Shown here: piece by piece, positions 17,958 through 27,252 of the stretch
Position numbering within the stretch: the first letter of the stretch is position 1
How the letters are laid out: every line of letters starts with the position of its first letter
Assembly: GCF_012844305.1 (NCBI RefSeq)
Contig: NZ_JABANE010000067.1
Span: 1-49,652 of the forward strand
DNA length: 49,652 nucleotides
Origin: Flammeovirga aprica JL-4
GTDB taxonomy: Bacteria > Bacteroidota > Bacteroidia > Cytophagales > Flammeovirgaceae
Reading direction: 5' to 3'
Made by a program: the position numbers and the translations under genes
The notes under the pieces: model-generated
Databases searched by the model: none
Seen by the model: the letters and a program-made list of their open reading frames with translations, nothing else
Told to the model about the DNA's origin: nothing

Positions 17958-18878
17958 ATGTTTACTCCCAAAAAATTAGGAAGATCCAATGCCGCACCTC
18001 CACAAGCGACGGAGGCACAAAAGCATAATTTGAATATAGAGTTATTGGTCAGCCCAGTACTTCGTGATTATATCTCTCCTCTTACCGAAAGTGAGGAAGC
18101 GATTTTACGTGAGTCCATTCGTGAAGAAGGCGTAAGAGAGCCTTTAGTAGTGTGGACCATCATGGATGCAGAGTTGGAGATAATTACTGAAGATGGAGAA
18201 CTGAGAACTTCAAAACCTGGAGACAAAGTAATCTTAGACGGTCATCACCGTTACCGCCTTGCAAAAGAAGTAGGTGCCGATTATCGTTTGGCTCCAGATA
18301 AGACTTTTGATTCTTTGGCGGAAGCACAAGAATACATGTTGCAGTTGCAATTGGGGAGAAGAAACCTCAACAACAACCAATCGGCTTACTACATTGGATC
18401 CAAATACAACTTCAATGTACAAGGTATTGGTGGCAACAAAAGTCAAGGAGGAAAAACCAAAACCATTTTAGCGGATGAATTTGGAAAGGGAGAAAGAACC
18501 ATTCTCAACTTCTCCAAGCTCGCTAAAGTGATTGACGAATGTTCTTCCGCTTTTAAAGTGTCTTTCTTGAAAGGAGACTTCAGCATCAAAAAAGACACTT
18601 ACCTTGAGGTAGCCAAAAACATAGACAATCTATCTCAGGAAGAAATTGAGAATCTATTACAGGAGCCTCTACAAGAAGATGCAAACTCAACAGGTGAGGA
18701 ACAGCCAAAACCTGCAGATAGAGCACCCATCAACAGACCAAAAATACTGACCTATAAATCGCTGAAAAGCTCCATCGACAAATTATCAGAAATGGACTTA
18801 AAGCGAGATTTATCTGATGATGAAAAAAAGGTCATCAAAGAAAATATAGATGCACTAATCCGTAAAATCGGCCTTTAG
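17958..18878 (+). CDS. parB: ParB partition protein
   Basis: This 306-residue protein starts 3 bases after parA. The ParB/Srx N-terminal domain is visible as AILRESIREEGVREPLVVW, VILDGHHRYRLAKE (box II, with DGHHRYR in place of the chromosomal GERR) and LQLGRRNLNNNQ. A helical region with an HTH-like segment (FGKGERTILNFSKLAKVID) follows, and the C-terminal 60 residues are charged and helical, suited to dimerisation. In related proteins box II binds CTP; whether this one does is unknown. No parS site could be assigned with certainty; the iteron field or the 62-bp palindrome at 21593 are candidates. Confidence 0.88.
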   Translation: MFTPKKLGRSNAAPPQATEAQKHNLNIELLVSPVLRDYISPLTESEEAILRESIREEGVREPLVVWTIMDAELEIITEDGELRTSKPGDKVILDGHHRYRLAKEVGADYRLAPDKTFDSLAEAQEYMLQLQLGRRNLNNNQSAYYIGSKYNFNVQGIGGNKSQGGKTKTILADEFGKGERTILNFSKLAKVIDECSSAFKVSFLKGDFSIKKDTYLEVAKNIDNLSQEEIENLLQEPLQEDANSTGEEQPKPADRAPINRPKILTYKSLKSSIDKLSEMDLKRDLSDDEKKVIKENIDALIRKIGL

Positions 18879-18890
18879 AGTATCGCTAGA

Positions 18891-18915
18891 GGGGGGTGCA
18901 CAAAGTGCACCCCCT
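18891..18915. terminator. GC-rich hairpin after parB
   Basis: The stem GGGGGTGCAC/GTGCACCCC (18892-18901 with 18905-18914) has a 3-base loop and begins 13 bases after the parB stop codon. It lacks a T tract, so it may be a weak terminator or an mRNA 3' protecting stem for the parAB transcript. Confidence 0.5.
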
Positions 18916-19388
18916 CCCAAAACATCAAAACCTGTTATTTTTTTCCGATAAAATCTATGTAGATATTCTTTACGTATTGTAGTGATCAATCCCTCAATCA
19001 TCGCCAAAACTCTTGATGGTTTGAAAACTATAATAACGGAACTATTTATAAAATCTGCATTAGTAGATTCAATAAGGAAAAAGTGAAATGACACAAAAAA
19101 AGTTCAATCTCTTCATCGCCAAACTCAGAGATTGAACCCAATATTAGATCCAATTGGATCTCGATAATATTTGTTTTATGCTGTTGCACATTTGAAATTG
19201 GAAAAAGTTGGATTATTATTTTTTTAGTCTAATCAAGGCAGAATAGAAGAGCATAGCCAAAGCTACGTGATGATATTCTAACGCCGAGTAGGCTAAAAAA
19301 GGAAATCCAAAATTTCCGATTTTAATTGTACAACTGCTATCAGTTCATTGTTCCGCTTCGCCAAAAGCGGGCTCAAACATTACCAATC
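18916..19388. other. non-coding gap with possible gene remnant
   Basis: No intact gene is visible. On the minus strand a frame from about 19346 to the stop at 19216 reads plausibly like protein (NFGFPFLAYSALEYHHVA, then LAMLFYSALIRLKK) but has no start codon, so it may be the C-terminal remnant of a deleted gene or mobile element. A direct/inverted match ATCCAATTGGAT lies at about 19147-19158. The rest is ordinary AT-rich sequence. Confidence 0.3.
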
Positions 19389-20387
19389 GTGAAGTTAGTA
19401 AGAATTGCGGATTATTCACTAATCCTAGCGTCATTACTGTATAGTAGTTACGTGTCCTGTTTATTTTTTGCCAGTATCCTTCCCTTCTACTTGGCAATTC
19501 CTCTCGCCCTGTTTATTGTGATACTAGGGCATCATTACTCTTTTTTCGCTATCCAATATTTCAAGGAAAACCGAAAACTATCCCAAGCCTCCATCATTGC
19601 CATTGCTTTGATGTTAACGGTCTTTTATTCCGAATGGAAAGGACAGCACGTACAAGCCAAGTCGGTAACAGGAATCCCGACTACGGAGAAAATCGACCAG
19701 CATATTGAGGAAGTGATGCAGACCATCCATCAAAATGCCAACAAGAAAAATTGGAGAAATGTAGAGCAGTACCGCTCCGCTTCTCAGCAACTGAAAATGT
19801 TGCAGGAAGAAAAACAACGCCTATTAGAAACCATCGAAGAGAAGAATTCAGAAGCAGAACAACTAGCTTCAGAGTTCAGAGTTTTTTCCATCATCCTGTT
19901 CCTAATTGCGTTCGTGGCCTCCACCCTCAACAGCGATTCCACAGCAGAATCAAAGATTTCGATAGGTACTACTCAGGTGCTGACCTCTTATACACCACAG
20001 GACCTACAGGTCCTGCAACAGAGAAAACAGCAGGTAAATCAGAAGGACCTACAGCAAGAATTACAACGGGAGTTACAACAAGAAGCAGAATATTCAGTAC
20101 GTAAAGTCACAGCTCAGTACCAGAAGGAAACAGGACCTGCAGGTACTAATGTAGCTAGTAATTTAACGAATAGCTCAGCTACTGATTCAAGTACTGATCT
20201 AGAAACTGTCATCGCATTAGTGAAATCAGGAGAACTCCAAGACAGAAGGGAAGTCATGAGGCGTTTAAAGCTCAATGTCATCCAAGCCAATCAGCTTTTC
20301 AAAAAGCATGCACCAAAACCACAACAAGCGACGATAGGATTTGTAACCTCTAAAACAACTCCTAAAGTAGCACCTAAAAACGCTTAA
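19389..20387 (+). CDS. membrane protein with cytoplasmic coiled coil
   Basis: I chose the GTG at 19389 (VKLVRIADYSLILASLL); the frame is open from a TTG at 19326 and the start is uncertain, because no ATG occurs before the membrane segments. Three hydrophobic segments lie in the first 100 residues (LILASLLYSSYVSCLFFASI, FYLAIPLALFIVIL, ASIIAIALMLTVFY). A helical coiled coil follows (EEVMQTIHQNANKKNW to IEEKNSEAEQLASEF), then a fourth hydrophobic segment (VFSIILFLIAFVAS). The C-terminal 150 residues are glutamine-rich and end in a region like a small HTH (EVMRRLKLNVIQANQLFKKH). Similar membrane/coiled-coil proteins sit beside plasmid genes, but I know no function. It lies 55 bases before the next gene. 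Confidence 0.65.
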   Translation: MKLVRIADYSLILASLLYSSYVSCLFFASILPFYLAIPLALFIVILGHHYSFFAIQYFKENRKLSQASIIAIALMLTVFYSEWKGQHVQAKSVTGIPTTEKIDQHIEEVMQTIHQNANKKNWRNVEQYRSASQQLKMLQEEKQRLLETIEEKNSEAEQLASEFRVFSIILFLIAFVASTLNSDSTAESKISIGTTQVLTSYTPQDLQVLQQRKQQVNQKDLQQELQRELQQEAEYSVRKVTAQYQKETGPAGTNVASNLTNSSATDSSTDLETVIALVKSGELQDRREVMRRLKLNVIQANQLFKKHAPKPQQATIGFVTSKTTPKVAPKNA

Positions 20388-20442
20388 TGGTATTGGTTTA
20401 TATACCTCATCCTTCTTACCTCTAACCTCATACCTCAAAAAG

Positions 20443-21486
20443 ATGATTTCATTCGATCCACAGTTATTAGTACAATTAGACCAAGACGAGACCTTTGTAT
20501 TATTGCACCTCTGCAAGAGAATAGGAAAAAGTAAAACGGCCTATCCAAGTAACGACCTTCTAAAAGAAGACACAGGAATGGGCATCAATAAAATCAAAAG
20601 AGTAATCGCTTCATTGCAAGAAAAAGAAATGATCACAGCAAGTCAGACGATGCTTGAAAAAGGAAAGTTTGGACCAAGAATCATCAAAGTATTGACTCCA
20701 TTTGTAAGAGTTTATAATACTCCAATGGCAGAGCGTAATATCACATCAGTTCCTCAAACCCACCGTAGCGCGGATTCCGTGTCAACGGTGGCCGTACCTA
20801 CGGAAACAGCGCTAGTAAGTAAAGAAGTTATTTCTCCTAGTAATTCTACTAGTAGAAATAAATTAAAAGAAGAAGAAAGAACTCATTCGAAATTCAATAA
20901 TCAGTTTGATAATAGTTTTGATAAGGAAAAGATTATGAATCGATGCATGGAGCTTCAAAAACAATACAACATCGAAGGAGAGTTGGACGAAGAAAAAATC
21001 CAACAGCTTTGCGAAGAGAAATTAACGTTGACCGATTCCTTCCTTGTTTCCGGAATGCAACACTTCGGATTCAAATACTTCAAACCAAAGCAAAGAAGCG
21101 TTTCCAATTCCTCAGAAGTTTCAGATCAGCAAACAGAAAGCAAAGCGGAAGACAAACCTGCAAACTCAAAAAAAACAATCCCATCACCCTTGAAAATGGA
21201 TGTAGACAGCTTCACCCGTAAAAAATCAGGCAAAGTGATTGGGGAGTGGCTGAACTCCATTTCACATCAAGCTCAGCAAAACACCATCGGTTTACTGCAA
21301 AGCTACCTCCAGATGCTTCAAGACAGCAACCTTTGTTCGTCACTAAAACACTTGGAAAATACCCTCTATAAAACCTTCGATACACTACTCAAGAAGATGA
21401 ACAACACCAAGAACATGGGTTGCCTCAATAAAGCACTCAGAGAAGCCGTCAGACAGCGTGAACCTTATTTAGATCAATTGATATAG
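20443..21486 (+). CDS. winged-helix plasmid protein of unknown function
   Basis: A 347-residue soluble protein. Residues 1-75 look like a winged helix of the replication/plasmid type: LLHLCKRIGKSKTAYPSNDLL, then GMGINKIKRVIASLQEKEMI with a wing near GKFGPRIIKVL. The middle (about 95-150) is Ser/Thr-rich and low in complexity, a flexible linker. The C-terminal half is helical, with SHQAQQNTIGLLQSYLQMLQ and a lysine-rich end. A helix-turn-helix of this kind suggests DNA binding in replication or plasmid control, but no partner is evident. It ends 106 bases before a 62-bp perfect palindrome. Confidence 0.65.
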   Translation: MISFDPQLLVQLDQDETFVLLHLCKRIGKSKTAYPSNDLLKEDTGMGINKIKRVIASLQEKEMITASQTMLEKGKFGPRIIKVLTPFVRVYNTPMAERNITSVPQTHRSADSVSTVAVPTETALVSKEVISPSNSTSRNKLKEEERTHSKFNNQFDNSFDKEKIMNRCMELQKQYNIEGELDEEKIQQLCEEKLTLTDSFLVSGMQHFGFKYFKPKQRSVSNSSEVSDQQTESKAEDKPANSKKTIPSPLKMDVDSFTRKKSGKVIGEWLNSISHQAQQNTIGLLQSYLQMLQDSNLCSSLKHLENTLYKTFDTLLKKMNNTKNMGCLNKALREAVRQREPYLDQLI

Positions 21487-21592
21487 GAAGCAGTGTGACT
21501 ACAAAGAAATTAAAGAAATGATCAGTAGGTAAAGGCTTGCTACTTTGTGGTGGGTCTTTCTTTTTTAGGGGTACGAATAATTAATCCTAAAA

Positions 21593-21654
21593 CAAATCAA
21601 TCAACCACTAAGCTTTTGTCAAACTTGACAAAAGCTTAGTGGTTGATTGATTTG
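21593..21654. repeat. 62-bp perfect palindrome upstream of parB-like gene
   Basis: Two 30-base arms (21593-21622 and 21625-21654) are exactly complementary around a 2-base centre; the core reads TTTTGTCAA-AC-TTGACAAAA. No T tract follows on the plus strand. It could be a very strong transcript end for the 20443-21486 gene, or a binding site for the ParB-like protein encoded 53 bases downstream. A short echo of the core, TTTGTCAAAATTGACA, lies inside that gene near 22109-22124. Confidence 0.85.
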
Positions 21655-21706
21655 CATAACTATATTCAGTTTATTTGTATAAGTAATTACCATCAAAATA
21701 TTTCCA

Positions 21707-22726
21707 ATGACTGAGTTCCAATATTTAGATAGAAATTTAATCTATATTTTACCTGAGTTAGAGCAATTTATCAGAAAGCAGGGTACAGAAGAAGCTGAGT
21801 TATTTCGAGAATCTATTGTACAAGATGGAGTTCGAGATCCTTTACTATTAGTGAATATTGGTAATCATAAAAACTTACTGATTGATGGTCACCACCGTTA
21901 TAGAGTTACAGGACATTATCATCAATTGCCTGTAAGGTATTTAGAGCACCTTCATACACTGGAAGATGTGAAACTGTGGATGTTGAAAAATCAGTTGGGT
22001 AGAAGAAACCTTATCGATGCAGAGCGTATAGATATCGCTTTGAAGATAACTGAATTCATGCAAGACAAGGCAAAACAGAATCAATCTAAAGGAGGGAAAG
22101 ATAAAGGTTTGTCAAAATTGACAGAAGCTGAAAAGGTAAATACTAGAGAAGAGGTAGTAAAACTATCTGGAGCTAGCTCTGGGAATATTGCAAAATTCAA
22201 GAAGATCAAAAAGGAAGCGCCATCTTTCATTCTAAGTCAAGTATTGTCAGGAGAAACATCTATTCATAAAGCATATCAGCAAGTTTCAAATAACAAAAGT
22301 TTGACAGAAATGCTAAGAATTTCTTATCAAAAGAAATTGAATGAATCAGAACTTAAAGAATTAATTACTAAATTTTGCCAGTTATCGGTGCCATTTATTG
22401 AAGCATCTCATTTCATTCTGTCTTCATTTATTAAAGAGTCCATTAGTAATTATAGAATTCCTAAAACCTCTATGGAAGATGTTGAAGAGGCTTTGGATAT
22501 CATGAATACTCCAGGAGCATTGAAAGATGAATTTAATATTTTGCGATTAGAGTATTTTTATAAGCAGACAATCAAGATGATTGAATATAGAATGAGTTAC
22601 CCAGATTATCATGAAGTAGTTGATGCATTTAAAGAACAAGCATATCCTGCTTGGGATAAATTTATTGAACTAAAAACGTTAGAAAGTAAACTTCGAGATG
22701 CTAAACAAGAAGAAAAGAAAAAATAG
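21707..22726 (+). CDS. ParB/Srx-domain protein (second copy on replicon)
   Basis: This 339-residue protein carries the ParB N-terminal pattern: LFRESIVQDGVRDPLLLV, LLIDGHHRYRVTGHY and WMLKNQLGRRNLIDAERIDI. It continues with a segment that looks like an HTH (TREEVVKLSGASSGNIAKFK) and a long helical C terminus. It is close to the minus-strand protein at 42929-43990 (both have WMLKNQLGRRN..DAERID) and more distant from the parA-linked ParB. It has no ParA beside it, so it may be an orphan DNA-binding regulator or an extra partition-type protein. The 62-bp palindrome 53 bases upstream is a plausible target or operator. Confidence 0.8.
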   Translation: MTEFQYLDRNLIYILPELEQFIRKQGTEEAELFRESIVQDGVRDPLLLVNIGNHKNLLIDGHHRYRVTGHYHQLPVRYLEHLHTLEDVKLWMLKNQLGRRNLIDAERIDIALKITEFMQDKAKQNQSKGGKDKGLSKLTEAEKVNTREEVVKLSGASSGNIAKFKKIKKEAPSFILSQVLSGETSIHKAYQQVSNNKSLTEMLRISYQKKLNESELKELITKFCQLSVPFIEASHFILSSFIKESISNYRIPKTSMEDVEEALDIMNTPGALKDEFNILRLEYFYKQTIKMIEYRMSYPDYHEVVDAFKEQAYPAWDKFIELKTLESKLRDAKQEEKKK

Positions 22727-22856
22727 ATTTGATATTGAAATACCAATAGAGTAATCTAGGGTGCTTTTCCTATGAAAAATATTGAACGTACTTGTATTAC
22801 GTTTACCTCTTTTATTTTTACTTCAGATCATTATTGAACGTAAACTTTCCCCAGAG

Positions 22857-23417
22857 ATGAACAACAAAATACTGGTAATCGACATTGAAACAACAGGCTT
22901 TCTTAATCAAGGCGGGCACATAGCAGAAATTGGAATCGTGGAATTAGACCTCGAAACAGGAGCAAAGAAGATCGTTTTTGATAAAGTATGCCGTGAGGAT
23001 GGAATGACAAACCACAGTATACACAACAGTTGGATTGTATCGAATGATTATATGACAGCCACTGAGATTATAAACAGTCGCAATTTAGAAGAATACAGAG
23101 AAGAGCTTCAAGCGATCATCAATGCCTATCCTTTAGGAGCTACAGCCTACAACCGCTCATTTGATATGGATTTCTTAGAGAGCAGGAACTTTACCTTCCC
23201 AAGAAAACTAGGGTGCCCAATGATTCTATCAACTGACATCTGCAAAGTTTCCTGGAATGATTACTACCAAAAATGGAAGTGGCCTAAAGTGCAAGAAGCC
23301 TATGATTTCTTCTTTCCTGATAACGATTACACAGAAATACATCGTGGAGCCGATGACGCTTTTCATGAGGCGGATATTGTAATGGAGTTGTATAGGAGAG
23401 GGGTTTTGGAGGTTTAA
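22857..23417 (+). CDS. DEDDh 3'-5' exonuclease (DnaQ-like)
   Basis: From the ATG at 22857 the protein has 186 residues; the open frame upstream to 22782 has no family support. The exonuclease motifs are complete: ILVIDIETTG with Asp9 and Glu11 (Exo I), NRSFDMDFLE with Asp103 (Exo II), and HRGADDA with His162 and Asp167 (Exo III, DEDDh type). It would remove nucleotides from 3' ends and needs two metal ions. Standing alone on a plasmid it could serve in repair or in plasmid replication fidelity; no polymerase gene is near. Confidence 0.88.
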   Translation: MNNKILVIDIETTGFLNQGGHIAEIGIVELDLETGAKKIVFDKVCREDGMTNHSIHNSWIVSNDYMTATEIINSRNLEEYREELQAIINAYPLGATAYNRSFDMDFLESRNFTFPRKLGCPMILSTDICKVSWNDYYQKWKWPKVQEAYDFFFPDNDYTEIHRGADDAFHEADIVMELYRRGVLEV

Positions 23418-23464
23418 GGCCTGAATCTTAATTTTGTTATCACCTTTTCAAATAAATTAAACTA

Positions 23465-23878
23465 ATGAGTAAACTAAAAGTACTAAACAGAAAAGTGGCT
23501 ATTCAGCTTCGACCAATATTGAGTAAGTATATCATTACTTTACAAGAGGAGTATAAAGCAAATGACATCTATCAAAAGTTCAATAACGAAGTCTTCAAAG
23601 AGAAGTCTATAAATATCTCTGCAGTTCAAAAAAAGCTAACGGTAGAAATAGAGAAAAAAAGCGGTGATCATGATGCTGTAGAATTAAATATTCCTTTGAA
23701 GGATCATAATGAATTATATCTGGCCTTGCATGACGTTTTAAAAGAGTTCAAATATCAATTTCTCAATACAGATTTTGAAGATGCATCTAATATTGACAAG
23801 ATAAATGAATTCAAAGATTTTTACCGTAAGCTGAAGCATATCCTAGATGATAATTTTGGTAATGTAGAGGGTGTTTAA
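23465..23878 (+). CDS. hypothetical protein, 137 aa
   Basis: A soluble, charged protein (MSKLKVLNRKVAIQLRPILS at the start) with alternating helices and two short strands near the centre (NISAVQKKLTVEIEKKSG). It has no signal peptide or membrane segment. It sits 11 bases before the deiminase-like gene on the same strand and probably shares its transcript. I do not recognise it; a small partner or immunity-type protein for the following enzymes is conceivable but unsupported. Confidence 0.6.
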   Translation: MSKLKVLNRKVAIQLRPILSKYIITLQEEYKANDIYQKFNNEVFKEKSINISAVQKKLTVEIEKKSGDHDAVELNIPLKDHNELYLALHDVLKEFKYQFLNTDFEDASNIDKINEFKDFYRKLKHILDDNFGNVEGV

Positions 23879-23889
23879 CTCAAGTACTT

Positions 23890-24717
23890 ATGATTACAGA
23901 TTTTGAAGTAAGCGATGTTTATGTCTCTGAAATTTTATCTTTAAAAGGGGAATACCAATCTACCTTCCAACACTTAAAGGCAACCACCGATAGCTATAAA
24001 ATACCTTTAAAGTTATTGCCAAAAACAAAAGATATATGGGCTAGAGATTATATGCCTGTACAAATTTCAGAAGGTAAGTTTGTTGAATTTAGATATGACC
24101 CTGATTATCTACAAGGAGCTAGAAAAGGGTATAGAAACCTAAAGTCTTACCCTGATATAATATGTGATGCAATAGGTTTGAATACGGTAAAAACGGATAT
24201 AATTCTTGATGGTGGAAATATGGTTAAGTCAAAAAATACTTTGATAATGACTGATAAGATATTTCATGAGAACCGGAATGATTATACCAAAAAGGAATTA
24301 ATGAAACAGTTACATTCCCTATTTGAAATTGAAACGATCATTACAATACCACAAGATAGTCAAGATGAATATGGTCATACTGATGGTATGCTAAGGTTTA
24401 TTGATGGAAATACAGTCATAGTAAATCCTTTCTATAAAAATAACCAAAAAATGATTTCAGCTTTAGAACGTGATAAATTAAGCATTGAGTTCTTAAAGTA
24501 TGAAGTGAAAAAATTGGATAAAAGGAGCTGGGCGTATATAAATTTCTTACAAACTAAGGATATAATTTTGCTTCCTAAATTCAATATTGATGAGGATGAA
24601 TTAGCACTTGAGCAAATAAGAAAGTGCTACCCGAATTATAAAGTCGAACAAATAGAAATGACAAACATTGTCAAGCATGGAGGTGCTTTGAATTGTATTA
24701 CTTGGACAACACTATAA
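23890..24717 (+). CDS. agmatine / peptidyl-arginine deiminase family protein, short form
   Basis: The guanidino-group-modifying fold is recognisable from WARDYMP (50-56), ILDGGNMV (105-112), EYGHTDGMLRF (160-170, catalytic His163 and Asp165) and the C-terminal GGALNCITW with the nucleophile Cys269. Family members hydrolyse the guanidino group of agmatine or of C-terminal arginine through a cysteine intermediate. This protein has 275 residues against about 340-370 for ordinary agmatine deiminases, with the N-terminal part shortened. It lacks a signal peptide and so acts in the cytoplasm. It stands between two unrecognised genes rather than polyamine genes, which makes a house-keeping polyamine role less likely. 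Confidence 0.8.
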   Translation: MITDFEVSDVYVSEILSLKGEYQSTFQHLKATTDSYKIPLKLLPKTKDIWARDYMPVQISEGKFVEFRYDPDYLQGARKGYRNLKSYPDIICDAIGLNTVKTDIILDGGNMVKSKNTLIMTDKIFHENRNDYTKKELMKQLHSLFEIETIITIPQDSQDEYGHTDGMLRFIDGNTVIVNPFYKNNQKMISALERDKLSIEFLKYEVKKLDKRSWAYINFLQTKDIILLPKFNIDEDELALEQIRKCYPNYKVEQIEMTNIVKHGGALNCITWTTL

Positions 24718-24728
24718 TTAAAATTAAT

Positions 24729-25457
24729 ATGACTTCTATTGAAAAAAATGTTTTAGATTTTTATTCTGAATTGATCTGTACTGATAATAATAGATATAAA
24801 TCATGGGAACATTGTTATCAAAATTTTCAAAGCACATTCAATAAAAAATCTCTTACCAAAATTGAAATAGATTTTCTTTCAGTACACTTAGCCTTTTATT
24901 TAGCTAGCTGGGGTATGTACAGAGGATCTTCCTTTCTTTTAGAAAGAGATTACAAAATATTCTACCCAATAGTAGAACTTCTTTTTTTAGAGAAAGAATT
25001 TTTTACAGAAAGTACAATTGAAGATATGCTCAAGCAGAAAGATGAAAAATGGATCTCTGAATTTATTGAAAGATATTTCCACTTAGATAAAAAGTTAGAG
25101 TTGTCACTTGAAAAAATACGAAAGTCTGTAAAAGGAGAAATTAATACTCCCATTTCATACACTTTAAAAAGTAAAATACTATTAGGAACTTTTGGCTGTA
25201 TACCTGCATATGATAGATTTTTTATTAATGGAATTAAAATCAATAACATGGATTATCACATAACTCAAAAATATTCAAAAAAAAGTTTAAGAGATATAAT
25301 GAATTTCATACAGGATAATTTGGAAATTTTTATAAGTACAAGAACTAAAATTTCCCAAATTCAAAATGAGTCCAAAAACTTAAATAAAATCAAATACCCA
25401 ATCATGAAATTGATAGATATGTATTTTTGGAAAATAGGTTTTGATCAAGGAAAATGA
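24729..25457 (+). CDS. hypothetical protein, 242 aa
   Basis: The ATG at 24729 follows the deiminase stop by 11 bases; the frame opens earlier, inside that gene. The protein is soluble and helical, with an aromatic core motif (FYLASWGMYRGSSFLLERDY) and LLGTFGCIPAYDRFFINGIK further on. I have the impression that this pair of motifs marks a family of uncharacterised bacterial proteins in accessory regions, but I cannot name it. It is the last of a tight three-gene set (23465-25457). The set's close spacing suggests a common task. Confidence 0.65.
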   Translation: MTSIEKNVLDFYSELICTDNNRYKSWEHCYQNFQSTFNKKSLTKIEIDFLSVHLAFYLASWGMYRGSSFLLERDYKIFYPIVELLFLEKEFFTESTIEDMLKQKDEKWISEFIERYFHLDKKLELSLEKIRKSVKGEINTPISYTLKSKILLGTFGCIPAYDRFFINGIKINNMDYHITQKYSKKSLRDIMNFIQDNLEIFISTRTKISQIQNESKNLNKIKYPIMKLIDMYFWKIGFDQGK

Positions 25458-25667
25458 TCAAAATAATTTGCTATATGATAGGTGATTAATATGGTATTTC
25501 AATCTTTTAATTACTCCCATCGTGTATTCCACCTTACTTCTCTTCATTCTATTCATCATAAGGTACATACATTACTCACTTTTTGGTAGAAGTAACCGTT
25601 TGCTTGTTAGTTTGATGATGAGGAGTAATGAAGTAGTAAATAAAAATCACAGAGAGAATGTCTATTT

Positions 25668-27035
25668 TTAAATCTTCAATTTTTGTTTCTTGATTATTGA
25701 ATTTAATTCTTTTATGACATTTTTTATGTCATAGTCAGGGTATACAAAAATAATAGGGCAATCATTTGACTTTGATTTTTTAAATTTACGTTGATCTCTT
25801 TCTTGGTTTTTTTTGAATTCTTTATTAGCAAAAGACTTTCCCTTTCCTCCAAAATCAACTGGGGTTTGATGTTGTTCTCCTTGATACTCTATCGCGATAT
25901 TTAATTCAGGAAAATATATATCGAACCTTTGATTACCTAACCATTCTGGAGAACCTTGCGATATAACTTGATAACGATTTTTATATCGATTTCTAATTTC
26001 CCTAAATAGAATATCTTCATTATAAAATGCTCCGATTATTTTTTCATTATGAACTATTCTACATTCATTTTCAAAAATCCTTACTGCCCTTTTTAAATCA
26101 TTAGCAAAAAGCCATTCATATTGAAATATTACATCATTTCTGAATGTTGAATTTAATTCTTCAAGATTAGAAATTCTAGGTGTAAAGTTTGAAAAAATAT
26201 GATTAATAAGATCGTTTTTAGTATTGAAATTACTTTTAATATATTGTTTTATTACCGGTGTTGTAACAAGTTTTCTTGTACTTTGTAGGAAGTCCATCGA
26301 AATTATCTTATCACAGAATTCATCAAATTTTAATACATCCCACCAATAATAATATATAGTACATTGTTTTACTTTTTCTATTAATTCTGGCATTGAGTAT
26401 TGATGGATATCAATAAAACAGTTTTCAATAAATATAGATCTGTACGGAGGAATTTTAAGTGTCATATAATTTGATTCATTTTCTAATGAATAGTTAGAAA
26501 AAATATCTTCATCATAAGTCTTTATTTCTTGATCTGATATTAAAAAATATTTCCGTTCATATTTTTCAATTAATTCATCTGTATATCTTATGTAATATAT
26601 ATTCTGAGAATATGGATTGCCATCTAATGTTCTTTGTTTATAGTCGTTAACCATTCTTTCTAATAACATGGGATCAACTTTATTGTAAGTATACCATCTC
26701 CATTTATCATATATTGACTGAATAGTTTCAGTAATCTTAACCCTTTTAGTTCTAAAATCATCCTCATCTATAAGATCAATAGCTTCTTTTTTATATTCTT
26801 TATACCCTGTAAGACTATTTCTATGAAGAACTTTTCCTGTAACAAACAAGTCATACCACTTATATTGTAAATTTTGCTGTATTTCAAATATTAGTCTTTC
26901 ATTATTGTAGATATAATCGATAAAGAAAAAACTCTTAATTCTTTTTTTTATAAAATCTATATCATCATTTGATAGTAAATCATTAATAAAATAAATATTG
27001 AAGTCCTCTTTTTTAAATAGCTTGATCATTTTCAA
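25668..27035 (-). CDS. PD-(D/E)XK nuclease-domain protein
   Basis: A 455-residue protein. The C-terminal 90 residues hold a nuclease fold of the restriction-endonuclease type: RFDIYFPELNIAIEYQGEQH starts at 370, with Asp372, Glu383 and Gln385 at the catalytic positions, then the ERDQRKFKKSKSNDCPII strand-helix. The first 365 residues are helical with many aromatic residues and no motif I know. Such proteins occur next to mobile-element and defence genes, where the nuclease may cut invading DNA. It is convergent with the three-gene deiminase set across a 210-base gap. Codon use is very AT-rich, more so than the parAB region, fitting recent transfer. Confidence 0.7.
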   Translation of the reverse strand: MKMIKLFKKEDFNIYFINDLLSNDDIDFIKKRIKSFFFIDYIYNNERLIFEIQQNLQYKWYDLFVTGKVLHRNSLTGYKEYKKEAIDLIDEDDFRTKRVKITETIQSIYDKWRWYTYNKVDPMLLERMVNDYKQRTLDGNPYSQNIYYIRYTDELIEKYERKYFLISDQEIKTYDEDIFSNYSLENESNYMTLKIPPYRSIFIENCFIDIHQYSMPELIEKVKQCTIYYYWWDVLKFDEFCDKIISMDFLQSTRKLVTTPVIKQYIKSNFNTKNDLINHIFSNFTPRISNLEELNSTFRNDVIFQYEWLFANDLKRAVRIFENECRIVHNEKIIGAFYNEDILFREIRNRYKNRYQVISQGSPEWLGNQRFDIYFPELNIAIEYQGEQHQTPVDFGGKGKSFANKEFKKNQERDQRKFKKSKSNDCPIIFVYPDYDIKNVIKELNSIIKKQKLKI

Positions 27036-27252
27036 AAAATTATTGGAAGTTTTGTAGTAAGTCTATGATAAGCTTCAATTAATACTTTTTACTTAAAATT
27101 TCAAAATGGAATGTGTATCCCTTACGTTGATATAGGTAGTTATTTTAAAATGAAGACTCTAACTTATTGTGATGGAGTTGTTTATCTATAAGTGGTTTAA
27201 AGTTGCAAACCATAATGTTCGCTAAATAGCATTAAAACGCATTTTAGCTCTG
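27036..27252. other. gap upstream of nuclease gene
   Basis: No gene is visible. A stem GCTAAA/TTTTAGC at about 27222-27249 precedes the 240-bp repeat copy. The promoter of the minus-strand nuclease gene should be here, but I see no clear element. Confidence 0.3.
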
